Below, piece after piece: positions 22,373 through 33,169 of a DNA stretch of 64,000 nucleotides. The first letter of the stretch is position 1. Each line of letters starts with the position of its first letter. The DNA lies in the NCBI GenBank assembly GCA_030760725.1, contig JASWHV010000003.1, forward strand, positions 57,178,517 through 57,242,516. The letters are read 5' to 3'. Both the position numbers and the translations under genes were made by a program. This DNA is from Neostapfia colusana. Lineage: Eukaryota > Streptophyta > Magnoliopsida > Poales > Poaceae. The notes beneath the pieces were generated by a model. It made no database searches, had not been told where the DNA came from, and was given only the letters and a program-made list of their open reading frames with translations.

Positions 22373-24324
22373 TCTGCATTCATACCATTCAAATGATCAG
22401 CACATGTTTGGTTACTTCATCCAGTCTATACAATACTTATGCGAGAATGAACATTTTATACGCATAACAATCACACATATGGATAAAGTATAAACTTTAT
22501 ACAACATATACATCCCTGGACCATGTCACACGATCGAGTTCCAAAGTAATGAACTTTATGGATTAAAAGTTCATTTCGACCATCGTGGGTCGCCACGGGA
22601 TATTAAGTGTGTTAGCATGCGTAATTCCTTGCTATTGTACTGGACCCAAACATGTCCTTGCTCGAAGTGATATATTGAATGCATAAACTTTTCGACTCCA
22701 ACTCGCTGTTTTACAACAGCCGCTGGATATCAAAATGTGAAACTAAATGTTTTGGTTGAAAAGCTTCAACATGGTGTTCTCTGTCCAGCTCCTGGTCCAG
22801 CAGACCAGTTGGAAGAATTTAACTCTTTCGGTCACCTTGGAGGCAAAATATGGACTAGAGTTCAACAACAAAATTGTAGTAGACTCAAAAAGGAATCCAG
22901 ATTGTATTTATTTGCCTCCCAAGACTTTCTAGTTTATGGGTTATGATTTGTAAAAGTTGACAGAATTTTCTCAGGAATTTTGACAGCACCTCCTTTGCAA
23001 GTGGCTGTTTTGTTTACAAAAATCCAACCATTTCTGTCCCCGATCTAGGAAAACACTGAACTAAAAAGTTGTAGCACATCTCCTACACTTTCCAACAGTA
23101 TCTTACTTGACTCTTAGAAAATTTTCTACAATGGTCAAAATACAGAAAATTCCAGAGAGCATTTTTGGTCTGTCCTGTTTCTGGACAGTGCATACTCCTC
23201 TGAGATTTTCATCCATTTGGAGGGAGATTCTGTTCTGGAGCTCTACAGAAAAGTTGTAGAGGACTTCAAAACCTTTCCATAATAGTATCATACACCTCCA
23301 TTGGTTCAACCGATCCTAAATTATACCCTGTTTAAGTTCAGCAAAAATTCTGCCGAAAACAGGGGAGGTTGTTCTATGTCTTTGAAAATGAATCTACACT
23401 CCCCATTTACTCTTAGTTCAATATAGGAGTTCAATAACCACTAAATGGAATCCTAAACTTCATTTTGACTCTTTTCTTTAAAATATACTTTTTATGTAAC
23501 TAATAACTCATCTCGGTACTAAGTTTTCTCACCAAAGAAAAATCCTAAGCCGGTATTCCGGCATATACGTGTCAAATGATGGAACTAAGAACGTCACTCA
23601 CAAACAATTTCTAAGCGTCATGCTCTAATGTGGTTAAGGTACCTGAAGAAGACCACACAATAATGGTGCACACAAAGGTTTTGACATTTTAGGCAGGTCC
23701 ATATCATAGTAAAAACATACGGTCCGTATCATTGCCATACGGATTGTCCTTGAGTCAAGCCAAGTCTCAAGGTACATGGTCGTGTTTTCACATCACACGA
23801 CGGGGAACCCGAGTAGAGCGCGAACGGGTCGTCACGGTTAGGAATTTTATCAACCCAACGGATACCACCTAGTGCCTCATGACCGTTGAGGCACGCCGAT
23901 GGCGAGCGCTGCGTATGGCCCTTTGAACATTGAACGTTCAAGAGTTGCATACTATTGTGTTGCTTACCACATGATGGGGTATTCTCACTTTTGCCTAAAG
24001 CACGCTGGAGATCAATATTTTCATATGCTCTCAGAACCATCAGAAGGTTCAGACTCATATTCACTACCGTGCCAGGCCACGATAAACTATTTCATACTAT
24101 TGCTCGTATGGCGATCTTACCACAATTGATCCGCCTGCGGTGGCGTACCTTACCTCTTACCTGACGTTGAAGCATCGTTATAGAATGTATAACACATAAG
24201 TTAGCTTTTTCACCTTAATATCAACTACTATCATAGACCTTATGTGGGCATAGTGATTAATCTTCACTCGACTACTTTTAGATTTTCAAAATAGGCTCTT
24301 TTCGAGCATGCTATTCCCAATGCA
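22373..24324 (-). other. Element B leader
   Basis: About 1.95 kb of non-coding sequence between PBS and gag. A block at 22960-23040 is the reverse-complement counterpart of A leader bases 361-470. No gene seen. Confidence 0.75.
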
Positions 24325-24336
24325 TCTCTGATACCA
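24325..24336 (-). other. Primer-binding site of element B
   Basis: The - strand reads TGGTATCAGAGA, 11 of 12 matches to the initiator-Met tRNA primer site TGGTATCAGAGC, four bases after the LTR end (CCCCACA gacg). Confidence 0.9.
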
Positions 24337-24564
24337 CGTCTGTGGGGACCACCCCATGGTTCACCCACTCCAGGATCGTAGAGGGTGGTGTCGTGCGATG
24401 CGTCACCCAACAGCACACAAGAAAATATTAAGAACAACATACAAACTTTTATTTGACATAAAATAGCGGAAGTATTATACAATACTACACTCTCCTACTA
24501 ACTAAGCAAAAAGTGTAGCCGTCCAGTCCGGGGACGCTACACACTAGCAGCACTCAAATGAAGG

Positions 24565-24650
24565 TCACGGCGGTGTGCGGGGCTCCTGCTCGACCTTGTA
24601 CCCCAACGGGGGCATCGCCTCATCCTCGGACCCTTCCTCATAACTCTCAC
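24565..24650 (-). other. Candidate exon beta (B 5' LTR copy)
   Basis: On the - strand it follows tgtgtgcag. Two bases complete alpha's codon, then ESYEEGSEDEAMPP and KVEQEPRTPP are followed by TGA (24565-24567). The hairpin TGAGC/GCTCA lies just upstream at 24678-24693. Confidence 0.5.
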
Positions 24651-25736
24651 CTGCACACAGCTCAAATATTGCAACCGTGAGCACGATGGCTCAGTAAGGC
24701 TTAACCGACAACCCTAATCATGAAACTCTACATGCAGGGATGTGTAATATAGGAAAAGACATTGCAATAAAGATACGCCTACATGTTAATCCTTACTTTC
24801 AGTTTTATAGCAACAGTTTAATGTGACTTAGGCAGCCCTCACATCGGAAGTCCATAATCAAACAAGAAACGCTTTCCTCCGATGTGGTGATGCCCAAAGT
24901 TGAAAATAAACTTAATGAGCTCTACATCTACAACATACATGGTAACAAGACGATATTAATGCAATATAGCACATTCATCTGGCTTATTTCACTTCTTACT
25001 ACGTCACAGAACAGTGAACAAGCGGTACTCAAATAACCGTGAGGGACGGTGATTGCAATCAGGAGACACCTAGACAACACGTCACATACACCCACTTTCA
25101 GAAGTGTGGTGCTTCATACCTTCCTACTTTGTTATATGCAACAACCTTTTAAAGGAAACCCAAATGCCAAACCGGTCCATCCGTAATAGGCAGGAGGTCC
25201 CTGCGTGGAGCGTGTATGCGCCCACCGGCAGATTTACACCTTGCTACCCTCAACCCACTCCTATAAAATTATTGGGTAAGCCTTGGCACCCAGGTTAACC
25301 AATCACATCGGTTTACTTCTTATGTCAGTATGCCATCTGGTACTGTTCGGTACTTTTCCAGCAGGTCCGCACACGACTCGGTCATCAATCGACGCCAACA
25401 GGGCTACGCACGTGAGACCTCTGCTCACTGCATCCTATCCCCCCTGCTGGGTCTCAGTTTCACATTCTTAAGTCATTCTCTACTCTTTTCCATACCGTGT
25501 GATAAAACCTTACCCTGCGAGTAGATTCCAACTACTCGACTTCTACCGAGATCCTAAGCATATTAGCATGACATTCTCTACTCGTTGAGTTGTAAACTAC
25601 CTAACCCTTCATAGGATTTAAAGTCATGCAAGTGGGGTTTCAAACACCTTAACTCTAATGCAAGCAATTCAACCTAGACATAAGTGATACAAATGAAAAC
25701 TTTGCAAAAGGTAATTAAATGCAAACCGAGGCTTGA

Positions 25737-25814
25737 CTGGTTGCGAGTCAAAAGAGAAGTTAGCATTGGGTGGGAGGACGTCCAATGGCTCCGGTGTGTC
25801 CTCAACTTCGGTCA
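25737..25814 (-). other. Candidate exon alpha (B 5' LTR copy), splice sites decayed
   Basis: The frame TEVEDTPEPLDVLPPNA is open over 78 nt, but the flanking AG is now GG and the GC donor is now TC. So the reading frame is kept while the splice sites are lost, as expected for a dead copy. Confidence 0.45.
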
Positions 25815-27463
25815 CCATATGAAATGTAGCAAAAAATATGTATAAGTGCTAGTGAAGTATAAGAATTACAGTTCTATTCATAGCTACTGCAATTTAGGTT
25901 CCTTAATTGGCTTTGGAATTTTTCCAGTTGATACTAGACTCTATAAAGATGATCTGAGCAAAATTTGGAGAAATTTCATTGAAACTTGTGGTCTACAAAA
26001 TTCTCACAAGTACAAGGCTTCTCTGAATTTTGATCTCAAATCTGAAGTTTTGACATGGCTAACAGTGAAATATATAATTAGAGGAGGTTGCCCTGGTTCT
26101 AACAAAATTTGTTTCACCATTTTTGGAGCTAGCTACATGGAGAAATGAATTTTTGAAGTTGGACAGGAGTGCTGAAAAGTTTCTGTTTGGAATTTGAATT
26201 TTCAAATAAAGGCTGAACTTTGGAAGACAATTTAGCCTAGCAAATGAAATCCAATGAAGCTCAAATTTTTACTGGAGCTCAGAAACTACGAAAAGGGTTT
26301 GCTTCCCAAATTTGGTAATTTTTCATAAAAAACCCTTCCTTGAATTAATCCCTAAAGGATTTACTAAAATGAATTCCACAGAAAATACTGGGCATTTTCA
26401 TAGCAAGAATTTTGTTTCTATGCAAAGTAATGTTCCTAAGGATTCCAGCAAAATTTGTTTCACTATTTTTGGAGCTTCCTACCCAAAGTTAGAGGCTCTC
26501 AAAGTTGCAACATTTTCTGGAATTACTTTACACAGAGAAACTCATCTGCCGGCTGACAGTGGGGGCCGCCCGTCAGTTCCTTCTTCAACCTTGGAACAGA
26601 GCCCGCGCGCACACAGCGCCCGATCATGGTGCGTGCTGTTCTCGCTCATTTCTCAACCATTCTCGATGTGGTTCCATGCTACACCACCCTAGGACCACGG
26701 CCTAGCAGCCGGGCAAGGTCTTGCGGCCGAAAACGCCGGAAAGACCATCAGCACCGGCGGGGCGGCTTGGCGCCGGCGAGGAACAACACGTCCTAAGCTT
26801 CACTCGGTGAGATAAGGTGCCGTACACCATCCCTAGAGCACGTAGAACAAGATGATACACCTAACCCAAGCCGAAAACGTCCGCAAATGGGAGCTCGACG
26901 GTGAACCGAACCGTTTTGGCTGGCGGCGGCAGATTCTCGTTGCCCGGGGTGGAGGAAGGCCGGTTGGCTTTGGTATTCGGCGTGGGAGGGCGTTAGGGTA
27001 GCTAGTTGCTTGTCTAGGACTGGAGAACAGAATTTCCCAAATTTGCTAACGTCGGGTCTTCACGTGCGCCGGCGGTAAAGCCTGAATTCCGGGTAGTCGG
27101 TGATAGTAAAGAGCGAAAGGACCCCGGGAGAGGCAGATAAACCTCGTGGCACACCTTAGAGTCGCTTTGCTTGAGCCGGAGGGGCACGGGAGTGGCCGGG
27201 CGACGTGGAACTGAGAAGGCGGCTTTGCTCTGTTTTCTTCCGGTGAGGAACGGCTAGGGCACGGCGAGGGAAGGTCGAGGACGAGCTGAGGAGTGGTGAA
27301 AATCATCGAGGAGTCGCCGGTGCAGCTCCTAGATGTAACACCCTCAATTTCATATTCATGCATTGCATATAGAAAAACATTATAAAAGAAATAGAAATGG
27401 GAAAGAATCATAAAAATGGGAGAAAGATAGCTGAGAAGAGCCAATTCCAATTCGCCGAGGCGC

Positions 27464-28407
27464 TGTCGACACTTCCCGCGGCCCGCTGGCCACGTGGCGC
27501 CTTCGGAGCTCATCCCTGCGGAGGGGGTGAGGTCCGGCACTGCTGGCCACGTGGCAGGCTTGGAGCTCGCCTCTGAGGAAGGGGCGAGGTCTGGCCCCGC
27601 TGGACACGTGTCGCCTTCGGAGCTAGTCTCTGCGGAGAAGCGAGGCTCAGCCCCGCGGGACACGTGTTGACTTCGGAGCTAGTCTCTGCGGAGAAGCGAG
27701 GCTCAGCCCCGCGGGACATGTGTTGACTTCGGAGCTAGTTTCTGCGGAGAAGCGAGGCTCAGCCCCGCGGGACACGTGTTGACTTCGGAGCTAGTCTCTG
27801 CAGAGAAGCGAGGCCCAGCCCCGCGGGACACGTGTCACTCTCGGAGCTCACCCCTGCGGAAGGGATGAGATCCGGCCCTGCCAGACACGTGTCGACTTTG
27901 GAACTCACCCCTGCGGAAGGGATGAGGCCCGACCCTGCTGGACACGTGTCACTCTCAGAGCTCGCCTCTGAGAGGTCCGGCCCGCTGGACACGTGTCACC
28001 CTCGGAGCTCGCCTCCGAGAGGTCCGGCCCTGCTGGACACGTGTCGTCCTCGGAGCTCACCTCCGAGGAGAAAGGTGGTCCGACACTGCTGGACACGTGT
28101 CATCCTCGGAGCTCACCTCCGAGGAGAAGGGAGGCCCAACACTGTTGGACACGTGTCGCCACCGGAGCTCGCCTCTGAGCAAAAGAGAGGCCCCGCCCCG
28201 CCAGACACGTGGCACACGTGGAGCTCGCCTCTGAGGAAAAGGGAGGCCCTGCCCCGCTGGACCCGTGGCAGGTCCGGAGCTCGCCTCTGAGGAGAAGCAA
28301 GGACCGGCCCCCGCTGGATACGTGGCGTCTCCGGAGCTCACCACTGTGGAGATGCAAGGTCCTTAGGCGGTTTTTCCTCCTGTGCACGGGAGTAGCCGGT
28401 ACGGACA
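27464..28407. repeat. Tat-type LTR remnant inside the C 5' LTR: ~57-bp CACGTG repeat array
   Basis: Runs from TGTCGACACTTCCC to GGTACGGACA. Both ends resemble the ends of E's LTR (TGTCGAGTGTG... and ...GGTACCGACA), including gaggtccttaggcggttt near the right end. Between them are about 15 units with CGGAGCTC, GGTCCGGCCC and GGACACGTG blocks, the same unit as in E's LTR. I count about 14 CACGTG cores. Open frames across it are repeat artefacts. Confidence 0.75.
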
Positions 28408-28529
28408 CGAATTCCCCCACAATTGCTGCCGCACCAAATCAATTGGAGATAAGTTTGTTAAGATCCAAACCAAATTGAATAGGACTCTTATTTGAACTCC
28501 AATTGGAGTAGGACTTTTTCTGATCCCCT

Positions 28530-28537
28530 TATAAATA
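28530..28537 (+). promoter_or_regulatory. TATA box of the C 5' LTR
   Basis: TATAAATA in cccttataaatagaacc, 120 bp after the embedded CACGTG array. The copy in the 3' LTR is at 55853-55860. Confidence 0.75.
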
Positions 28538-29062
28538 GAACCTACAACCCCTGGCCGCAACCACGTACCTATTTTCCACCTCCCGAGTCGACGACTTGAA
28601 TGCCCTAGCTCCCAACTCGCCGAGTTGAACCCCCTGCCGGAGTTCAGTCGCCGGTGAGCCCGCCGACGAGCGTCGTCGCGCCTCGCCGTTGCTGCTGCCA
28701 TTGCTAGGAGGAAGGCTCCACCACTAAAAAGAAGTGAGGTAGGTCTTCGTACCCATCTTACGACCTCGTCGCGGTTTCTTCGCATCTGTTTTCTTCATTC
28801 CCTTCGAACAGAAGCTGTTTTGTGTGGACAGATCACGTGTTGATCCATTTTTGACGGTGGAATTGATCTAGATCTTGAGTCAAGATCATCACCACGTCCA
28901 CACTTGATCCTTACACCCTTGTTCACCATAAAACCCCATGCAAGAACATGTACAAACTGGTCTAATGAAACAGCATCATAGGATTTGCACCATTACATCT
29001 TGAGTAAAGTTTGTGCATGATGTTTGATTGCTACAATTTTGTATGTGTGTGGTCGTGAGTAG

Positions 29063-29147
29063 AAGGACAAGCTCAGGAAGCCATCTACGAAGAACTACAG
29101 CACCGAGACTTTGAGACAAAGAGAGCAACAAGAGCCACAGGAGCAAG
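29063..29147 (+). other. Candidate exon alpha (C 5' LTR copy, 1-bp insertion)
   Basis: Follows gtgagtag and ends GAGCAAG|GCAAGTG, a near-ideal GC donor. It is 85 nt against 84 in the 3' LTR copy; one extra base near 29117 breaks the frame that is open in the other copy. Confidence 0.42.
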
Positions 29148-30321
29148 GCAAGTGCCCCTTGACCATATTGATCCCATGTTTTGGAAACTGTTTTGTTTGC
29201 GAAAACATGTATGCTTGAGTCAACTTGATGGGACACCCTTTTATAGGAGTTTACTAGTTTTGTTAACCATTCTTGTCGCTGGGAAAGTTGATGAGTCATG
29301 TATGGTCGTTTTTCCTTTTTGCTTCGCTTAAGCTACGGGATACGGGAAGGCGAAGTAGAACATGTCTAAGTACTGCACTCATATGAATAATGATGATGAG
29401 AACTTGATGATAATAATGAGTGTAGAATCGGGGGAGATCTAGGCAAGCTTGGTTCGTGGATGTGGTAGAATGAGATGTTGGTTTACTTGCCGTAGATCTA
29501 AGTGCCGGTTCATGCCAGCACATGCCAGGAAACACAGTGCCACCACAAGGCCAAATATGGGTGGGGCTTAGCTAACTAATTAGGTAAGTTGTTAGATTGT
29601 TATGGACCGTGGAAGGCGCGGGGAATGGGAGTTGAGAGAGGACTGCCCTGGGAACTGCATGGCACAAGAGGGGGCCTGTAGGCGGGAGAATGGTGATTCG
29701 AGCCTGCTGGTAAAACCTTAGTGAGTCCATATATCTAGTAGCCCCTTTGTAAAGGCTATTTTGTGGTCTCTTGGCCATACACCGACAGTTGTGTACTGGT
29801 ATAATGGAGGTTCTGCAGTCGCCGACGGGTGACGAAATCACAAACTTGTGGGTAAAGTGGTGCCACCTCTTAAGAGTGTAAAACTATCATGATAGCCGTG
29901 CTTACGGTCACAAGCGCCTGGCCAACTCACATGATTAGAGGGAAAACCTGGGATGGTTATTTTGGTATGGATATGGTATGGTCATTGGGATTGGTCTCGG
30001 GACTGTTTGAGTCTTGGTAATAAGTCTAGTTTCGGTTATGAGAATGTGAGATGGTTATAAGCATGAGATGAACTTGAGAAAGATCAATGACTGGTTGAGA
30101 CTTGAGAAAAAGTGAATTGTGATGAAAGAATGTTGAGACTTGAGAAAAGGTGATTTATAATGGAGGTATGTTGCTGTTTTACATGGTTGTATTGGGATTA
30201 AATTCACCTAGACATAGTCGCTGTTTTTATCATGTTTATGAAACAAAATTTGCTTTTCTGCAATGAACCTTTTTATTTGTACCTTGTTGTAAGCTACATG
30301 TCATACTTTTCCCGCACTTGC

Positions 30322-30339
30322 TGAGTAGACATGTACTCA
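30322..30339 (+). other. Covarying hairpin in the C LTR
   Basis: TGAGTA (30322-30327), loop gacatg, TACTCA (30334-30339). It lies at the same distance class upstream of the beta acceptor as TGAGC/GCTCA in the other family, with both stem arms changed together. Confidence 0.5.
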
Positions 30340-30371
30340 CCCTTGCATTATCATACAAACATCAGCAACAG

Positions 30372-30406
30372 GAGAAGAGTACTTCGAAGATCATGTGGAG
30401 TACTAG
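30372..30406 (+). other. Candidate exon beta (C 5' LTR copy)
   Basis: After cagcaacag, two bases complete the alpha codon and EEYFEDHVEY is followed by TAG (30404-30406). Acidic like beta in A, B and H but shorter. Confidence 0.42.
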
Positions 30407-30667
30407 ACGTGCAAACTACCGTCAACTTGCCTGTAGAGTTGAAGATGGAGCCGCTGCTGTTTAGTTTTGCTTCCGCTATCGTTTAGAGACTTCCACTGCT
30501 ATAATAAGTTAGAGATTCATGAGTCATTGCAATAAAATACTTAAACCCTATTTATTCGTGGTTATATTCTGAATTCAGTTTATGGATTACATGTATATCT
30601 GTGATGAACATCCTAGGCACATATGCATTAGCTGGGTTCCGTTTTCACGGGAGCGGGTGTCACAGAT

Positions 30668-30680
30668 TGGTATCAGAGCC
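30668..30680 (+). other. Primer-binding site of element C
   Basis: TGGTATCAGAGCC, a perfect initiator-Met tRNA type site, three bases after the LTR end. Confidence 0.93.
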
Positions 30681-31328
30681 ACGTTGACCGTAGGACGCAA
30701 GCCTAGTTAGAATGGGCACTCTAAAACACATAGGAACACTCCTTTAAACTTCTATTTTCAAAAATTGCTTGCTGCTGCACTTCCTTATCAATTCAGCCAC
30801 CGCAAAGTGCTATTTTCAGCCCCTCTTTTCTCTTCTTTTGGACAGCCACACCTTTGCTTCCTTGCTCCATAACTTCTGAACTTTTAGAGTTATTTTCTTC
30901 CTTCTCTAAAGTTTCTCATGTCCTATTTTTAGATATTGGTGATCAGGAGCACGACACACATAAGCACTCGTTCACCACCACGTGGGAGCGCACTTAACCC
31001 CATTGAGGTGTCCGATGGACCACCCCCGTCACATGGCGGGAACAGCACCAGTTCACATAATTAAGTTTAAGTTTTCCTATTGAATAAAGCTGTAATAGGA
31101 ACGTTTAAATCGTAGTAGCATAAATAGGAGTGGTGTGTTGAATTTTTGTGATGGTTGCTTGTGTTTGTGTGCTTAGTGTGAGTTGTGGGACACTTCTACA
31201 AATATCTACATCCACACATAGTAGAGAGATGTGAGATGTTTCGGCATGTGTTCACAACCTTGTATAGGATGATATTAATAGAAGAAGATATTTAGTTCAT
31301 ACACCTTGATGCATATAGCTGCGGTATC
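30681..31328 (+). other. Element C leader up to the E insertion
   Basis: Non-coding. It resumes after E at 50040 and ends ctctctctcacag right before the gag ATG at 50084. No gene seen. Confidence 0.7.
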
Positions 31329-31333
31329 AACCT
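31329..31333. repeat. Left target-site duplication of element E
   Basis: aacct, identical to 50040-50044 on the far side of E. This proves E entered C as one unit. Confidence 0.93.
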
Positions 31334-32446
31334 TGTCGAAGTGTGTTGCCGACACTTCTCCCGGACCTGCTCTGGGCAGCCCGTGGAGGTTCTTTTTCGG
31401 ATGGGCTAGTCACTCACGGAGAGCTTACGCGTTAGGGACAATTGAAGGAGAAGCTTGACACAGAGATTTTTACGTGGTTCAGGCCGCCGGAGCATAAAAC
31501 CCTACGTCCACGGTGAGCAGAGAAGCTCGTTGTATTGTTTGGTGCTCAGGAGCGAACCATGCGTGAGAGTGTGTAAAAGGCGAACCCTTGCTAACATTGC
31601 CTACCCGAGCCTTTTATAGTCCAAGGCTCGGGTGGTTTACAAGGTGGGCTCGGGACCCGACAGGTGGTCCTAGGGAGATTGTCTGCCATCTACCATATCT
31701 GCAGTTACGCCGGCAGTTGTCTCTGGCGAGGGCTTCTAAGTCTTTGTTCTGCCGCCCTGCCCATGCCGCAAGCTAGTCATAGTGGTTGATGATGGCATGG
31801 GCGGCAGGGGATGTCTTGTCGCTGTGTTTATTGGCATACAACCTCTGACGCGGCGCACTAGTCTTCACTGCGATGTGATTGGGCGCAACGGCACCTGACA
31901 GAGGCGTGCTCTGCGTCTCCGCGCCTTGGGAAGGCGCGGGTCTTGAATACCTTGTACGGGCAAGGTATGGCGCGTCTTTACTCTTGTTGCCTACCACGCG
32001 GGGGCGGGCAGCGCTGCTCTGCTGGCCACGTGGCAGGCCCGGAGCCCTCCTCTGAGGAGAGGAGGTCCGGCCCCGCTGGACACGTGGAGCCTTTGGAGCT
32101 CTCCCGCGGAGGGGGGAGGCCCGGCTCTGCTGACCACGTGGCGGGCCTGGAGCTCTCCTCTGAGGAGAGGGAGGTCTGGCCCCGCTGGACACGTGGAGCC
32201 TTCGGAGCTCTCCCCACGGAGGGGGGAGGTCCGGCTCTGCTGGCTATGTGGCGGGCCCGGAGCTCTCCTCTGAGAAGAGGGAGGTCCGGCCCCGCTGGAC
32301 ACGTGGAGCCTTCGGAGCTCTCCCCGCGGAGGGGGAGGTCCGGCTCTGTTGGCCACGTGGTGGGCCCGGAGCTTTTCTCTGAGGAGAGGGACGTCCGGCC
32401 CCGCTGGACACGTGGCACCTTCGGAGCTCTCCCTGTGGAGAAAGGC
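31334..32446 (-). repeat. Element E 3' LTR, inner ~55 bp lost
   Basis: TGTCGAAGTGTGTTGCC matches the 5' LTR start (48868). In the first 90 bp I see five substitutions and one indel. CACGTG-containing repeats fill 32010-32440. Similarity to the 5' LTR stops after aaaggcg, so the inner end and the polypurine tract are missing. Open frames across the repeat are artefacts. Confidence 0.87.
31604..31632 (-). promoter_or_regulatory. TATA box within an inverted repeat (E 3' LTR)
   Basis: CCCGAGCCTT (31604-31613) and AAGGCTCGGG (31623-31632) are perfect 10-bp arms; the loop and arm edges carry the - strand TATAAAAGG. The arrangement is identical at 49137-49165 in the 5' LTR. Confidence 0.7.
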
Positions 32447-32810
32447 GGGGGAGATAACGAGCCCGAGGTGGGGCCCCCGTCTCTTCCACTCCACGCACCT
32501 TCTCGAAGACCCGCATTGACCGTTGCCGGAGCACGAATGGTCACGGGATCGTGGGAGCGTGTGCCCCACTTGATGGCTGCTTTTACTACGGCGGTTCCCA
32601 AGGCTGCCACTTCCACACGTCGCAGCGCTGTTTCGGGAACCGCCGAAGCGTCCTGCCAGCTCATCTTCTTGAGAGACTGACTTCTTGGCCCACCGCTTCA
32701 GCTTGACGGCTTGGGTCCACTTGTCATCGACGCTCATTCTTTGAGCTGAAGCGGTTGTCCAAGCAGCGTATTCGAAGAGTTTCGAATCGCTTTGAATCGC
32801 GCCTGGGAAG

Positions 32811-32818
32811 TTTAAAAG
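32811..32818 (+). promoter_or_regulatory. Possible TATA box for the antisense ORF of E
   Basis: tttaaaag in gaagtttaaaagggga, about 110 bp upstream of the ATG at 32930 and on the strand opposite to E. The 32447-32929 stretch otherwise holds no gene. Confidence 0.4.
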
Positions 32819-32929
32819 GGGATCTCACCCGCATCGCGGCTTCCCTTCGCACTTCCCTGCGCTTGAATCTTCCTTGTTTCCTTGAGCTCTTGCGCCCTTG
32901 TCTTCCCTGTTCTTGAGCTTCCATCTGCC

Positions 32930-33169
32930 ATGGCTTCCAACTTGCCTTCGCCGCGTCTCGCTTGGTTGGCGGAGCTCGGGACAGTGCGCAGGCTGCTGGG
33001 CTGGCACGCGGAGGAGCAGAAGCGCTGGCTCCGGCAGGGATCTCTCCCCCTGCTCCTGGAGAAGGGGGGGATAGTCTTCTTCACCGCCTACGCCATGGCG
33101 GTGTTTGTCCCGCCGATTTCTTCCTTCTTCGTGATGCTGCTGGAGACGTACGGTCTCCAGCTCCATCAC
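32930..33169 (+). pseudogene. Antisense ORF of element E, cut by element F
   Basis: Starts MASNLPSPRLAWLAELG and runs to FFVMLLETYGLQLHH, where the F LTR begins; a stop follows 15 nt into F. The segment EKGGIVFFTAYAMAVFVPP with YGLQLHH resembles the N-terminus of the family called putative gypsy-type transposon protein (PF04195), from memory. In Tat-clade elements such as Retand and Grande an extra gene lies between pol and the 3' LTR in antisense; place and strand agree. About 80 codons remain. Function unknown. Confidence 0.6.

Larger units (their letters stand above)
14641..27333 (-). mobile_element. Element B: Tekay-type Ty3/gypsy chromovirus, - strand
   Basis: Order on the - strand: 5' LTR (24341-27333, cut by C), PBS, leader, gag, protease, RT, RNase H, integrase, chromodomain, polypurine tract, 3' LTR (about 14641-17775, outer end missing). 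Gag resembles A, and the LTRs resemble A, G and H. Every domain contains stops or shifts. Because both outer ends are lost, no target duplication can be tested. Confidence 0.85.
24341..27333 (-). repeat. Element B 5' LTR, cut by insertion of element C
   Basis: Starts TGTGGGG on the + strand at 24341 and matches the B 3' LTR up to gcagctccta at about 27331, where C begins. The missing U3 end is not found right of C. It contains beta, the hairpin and alpha, annotated separately. No conventional gene. Confidence 0.85.
27334..30664 (+). repeat. Element C 5' LTR (3331 bp)
   Basis: TGTAACACCCTCAATTT to GGTGTCACA, followed by the PBS. The left flank is ctaga. It contains an embedded Tat-type LTR remnant, a TATA box at 28530, candidate alpha and beta blocks and the covarying hairpin TGAGTA/TACTCA. 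Matches the 3' copy at 54647-56988. Confidence 0.92.

Noticed and set aside
27832..28290. Open frames of 60-150 codons over the C LTR repeats (also 55254-55775)
   Set aside because: They come from a ~57-bp GC-rich repeat that is open in several frames on both strands, with Arg/Ser/Pro-rich low-complexity products.
31943..32737. Frames of up to 248 codons on both strands across the E 3' LTR (also 49306-50070)
   Set aside because: Same CACGTG-containing repeat; no start context, no domain, and overlapping frames on both strands.
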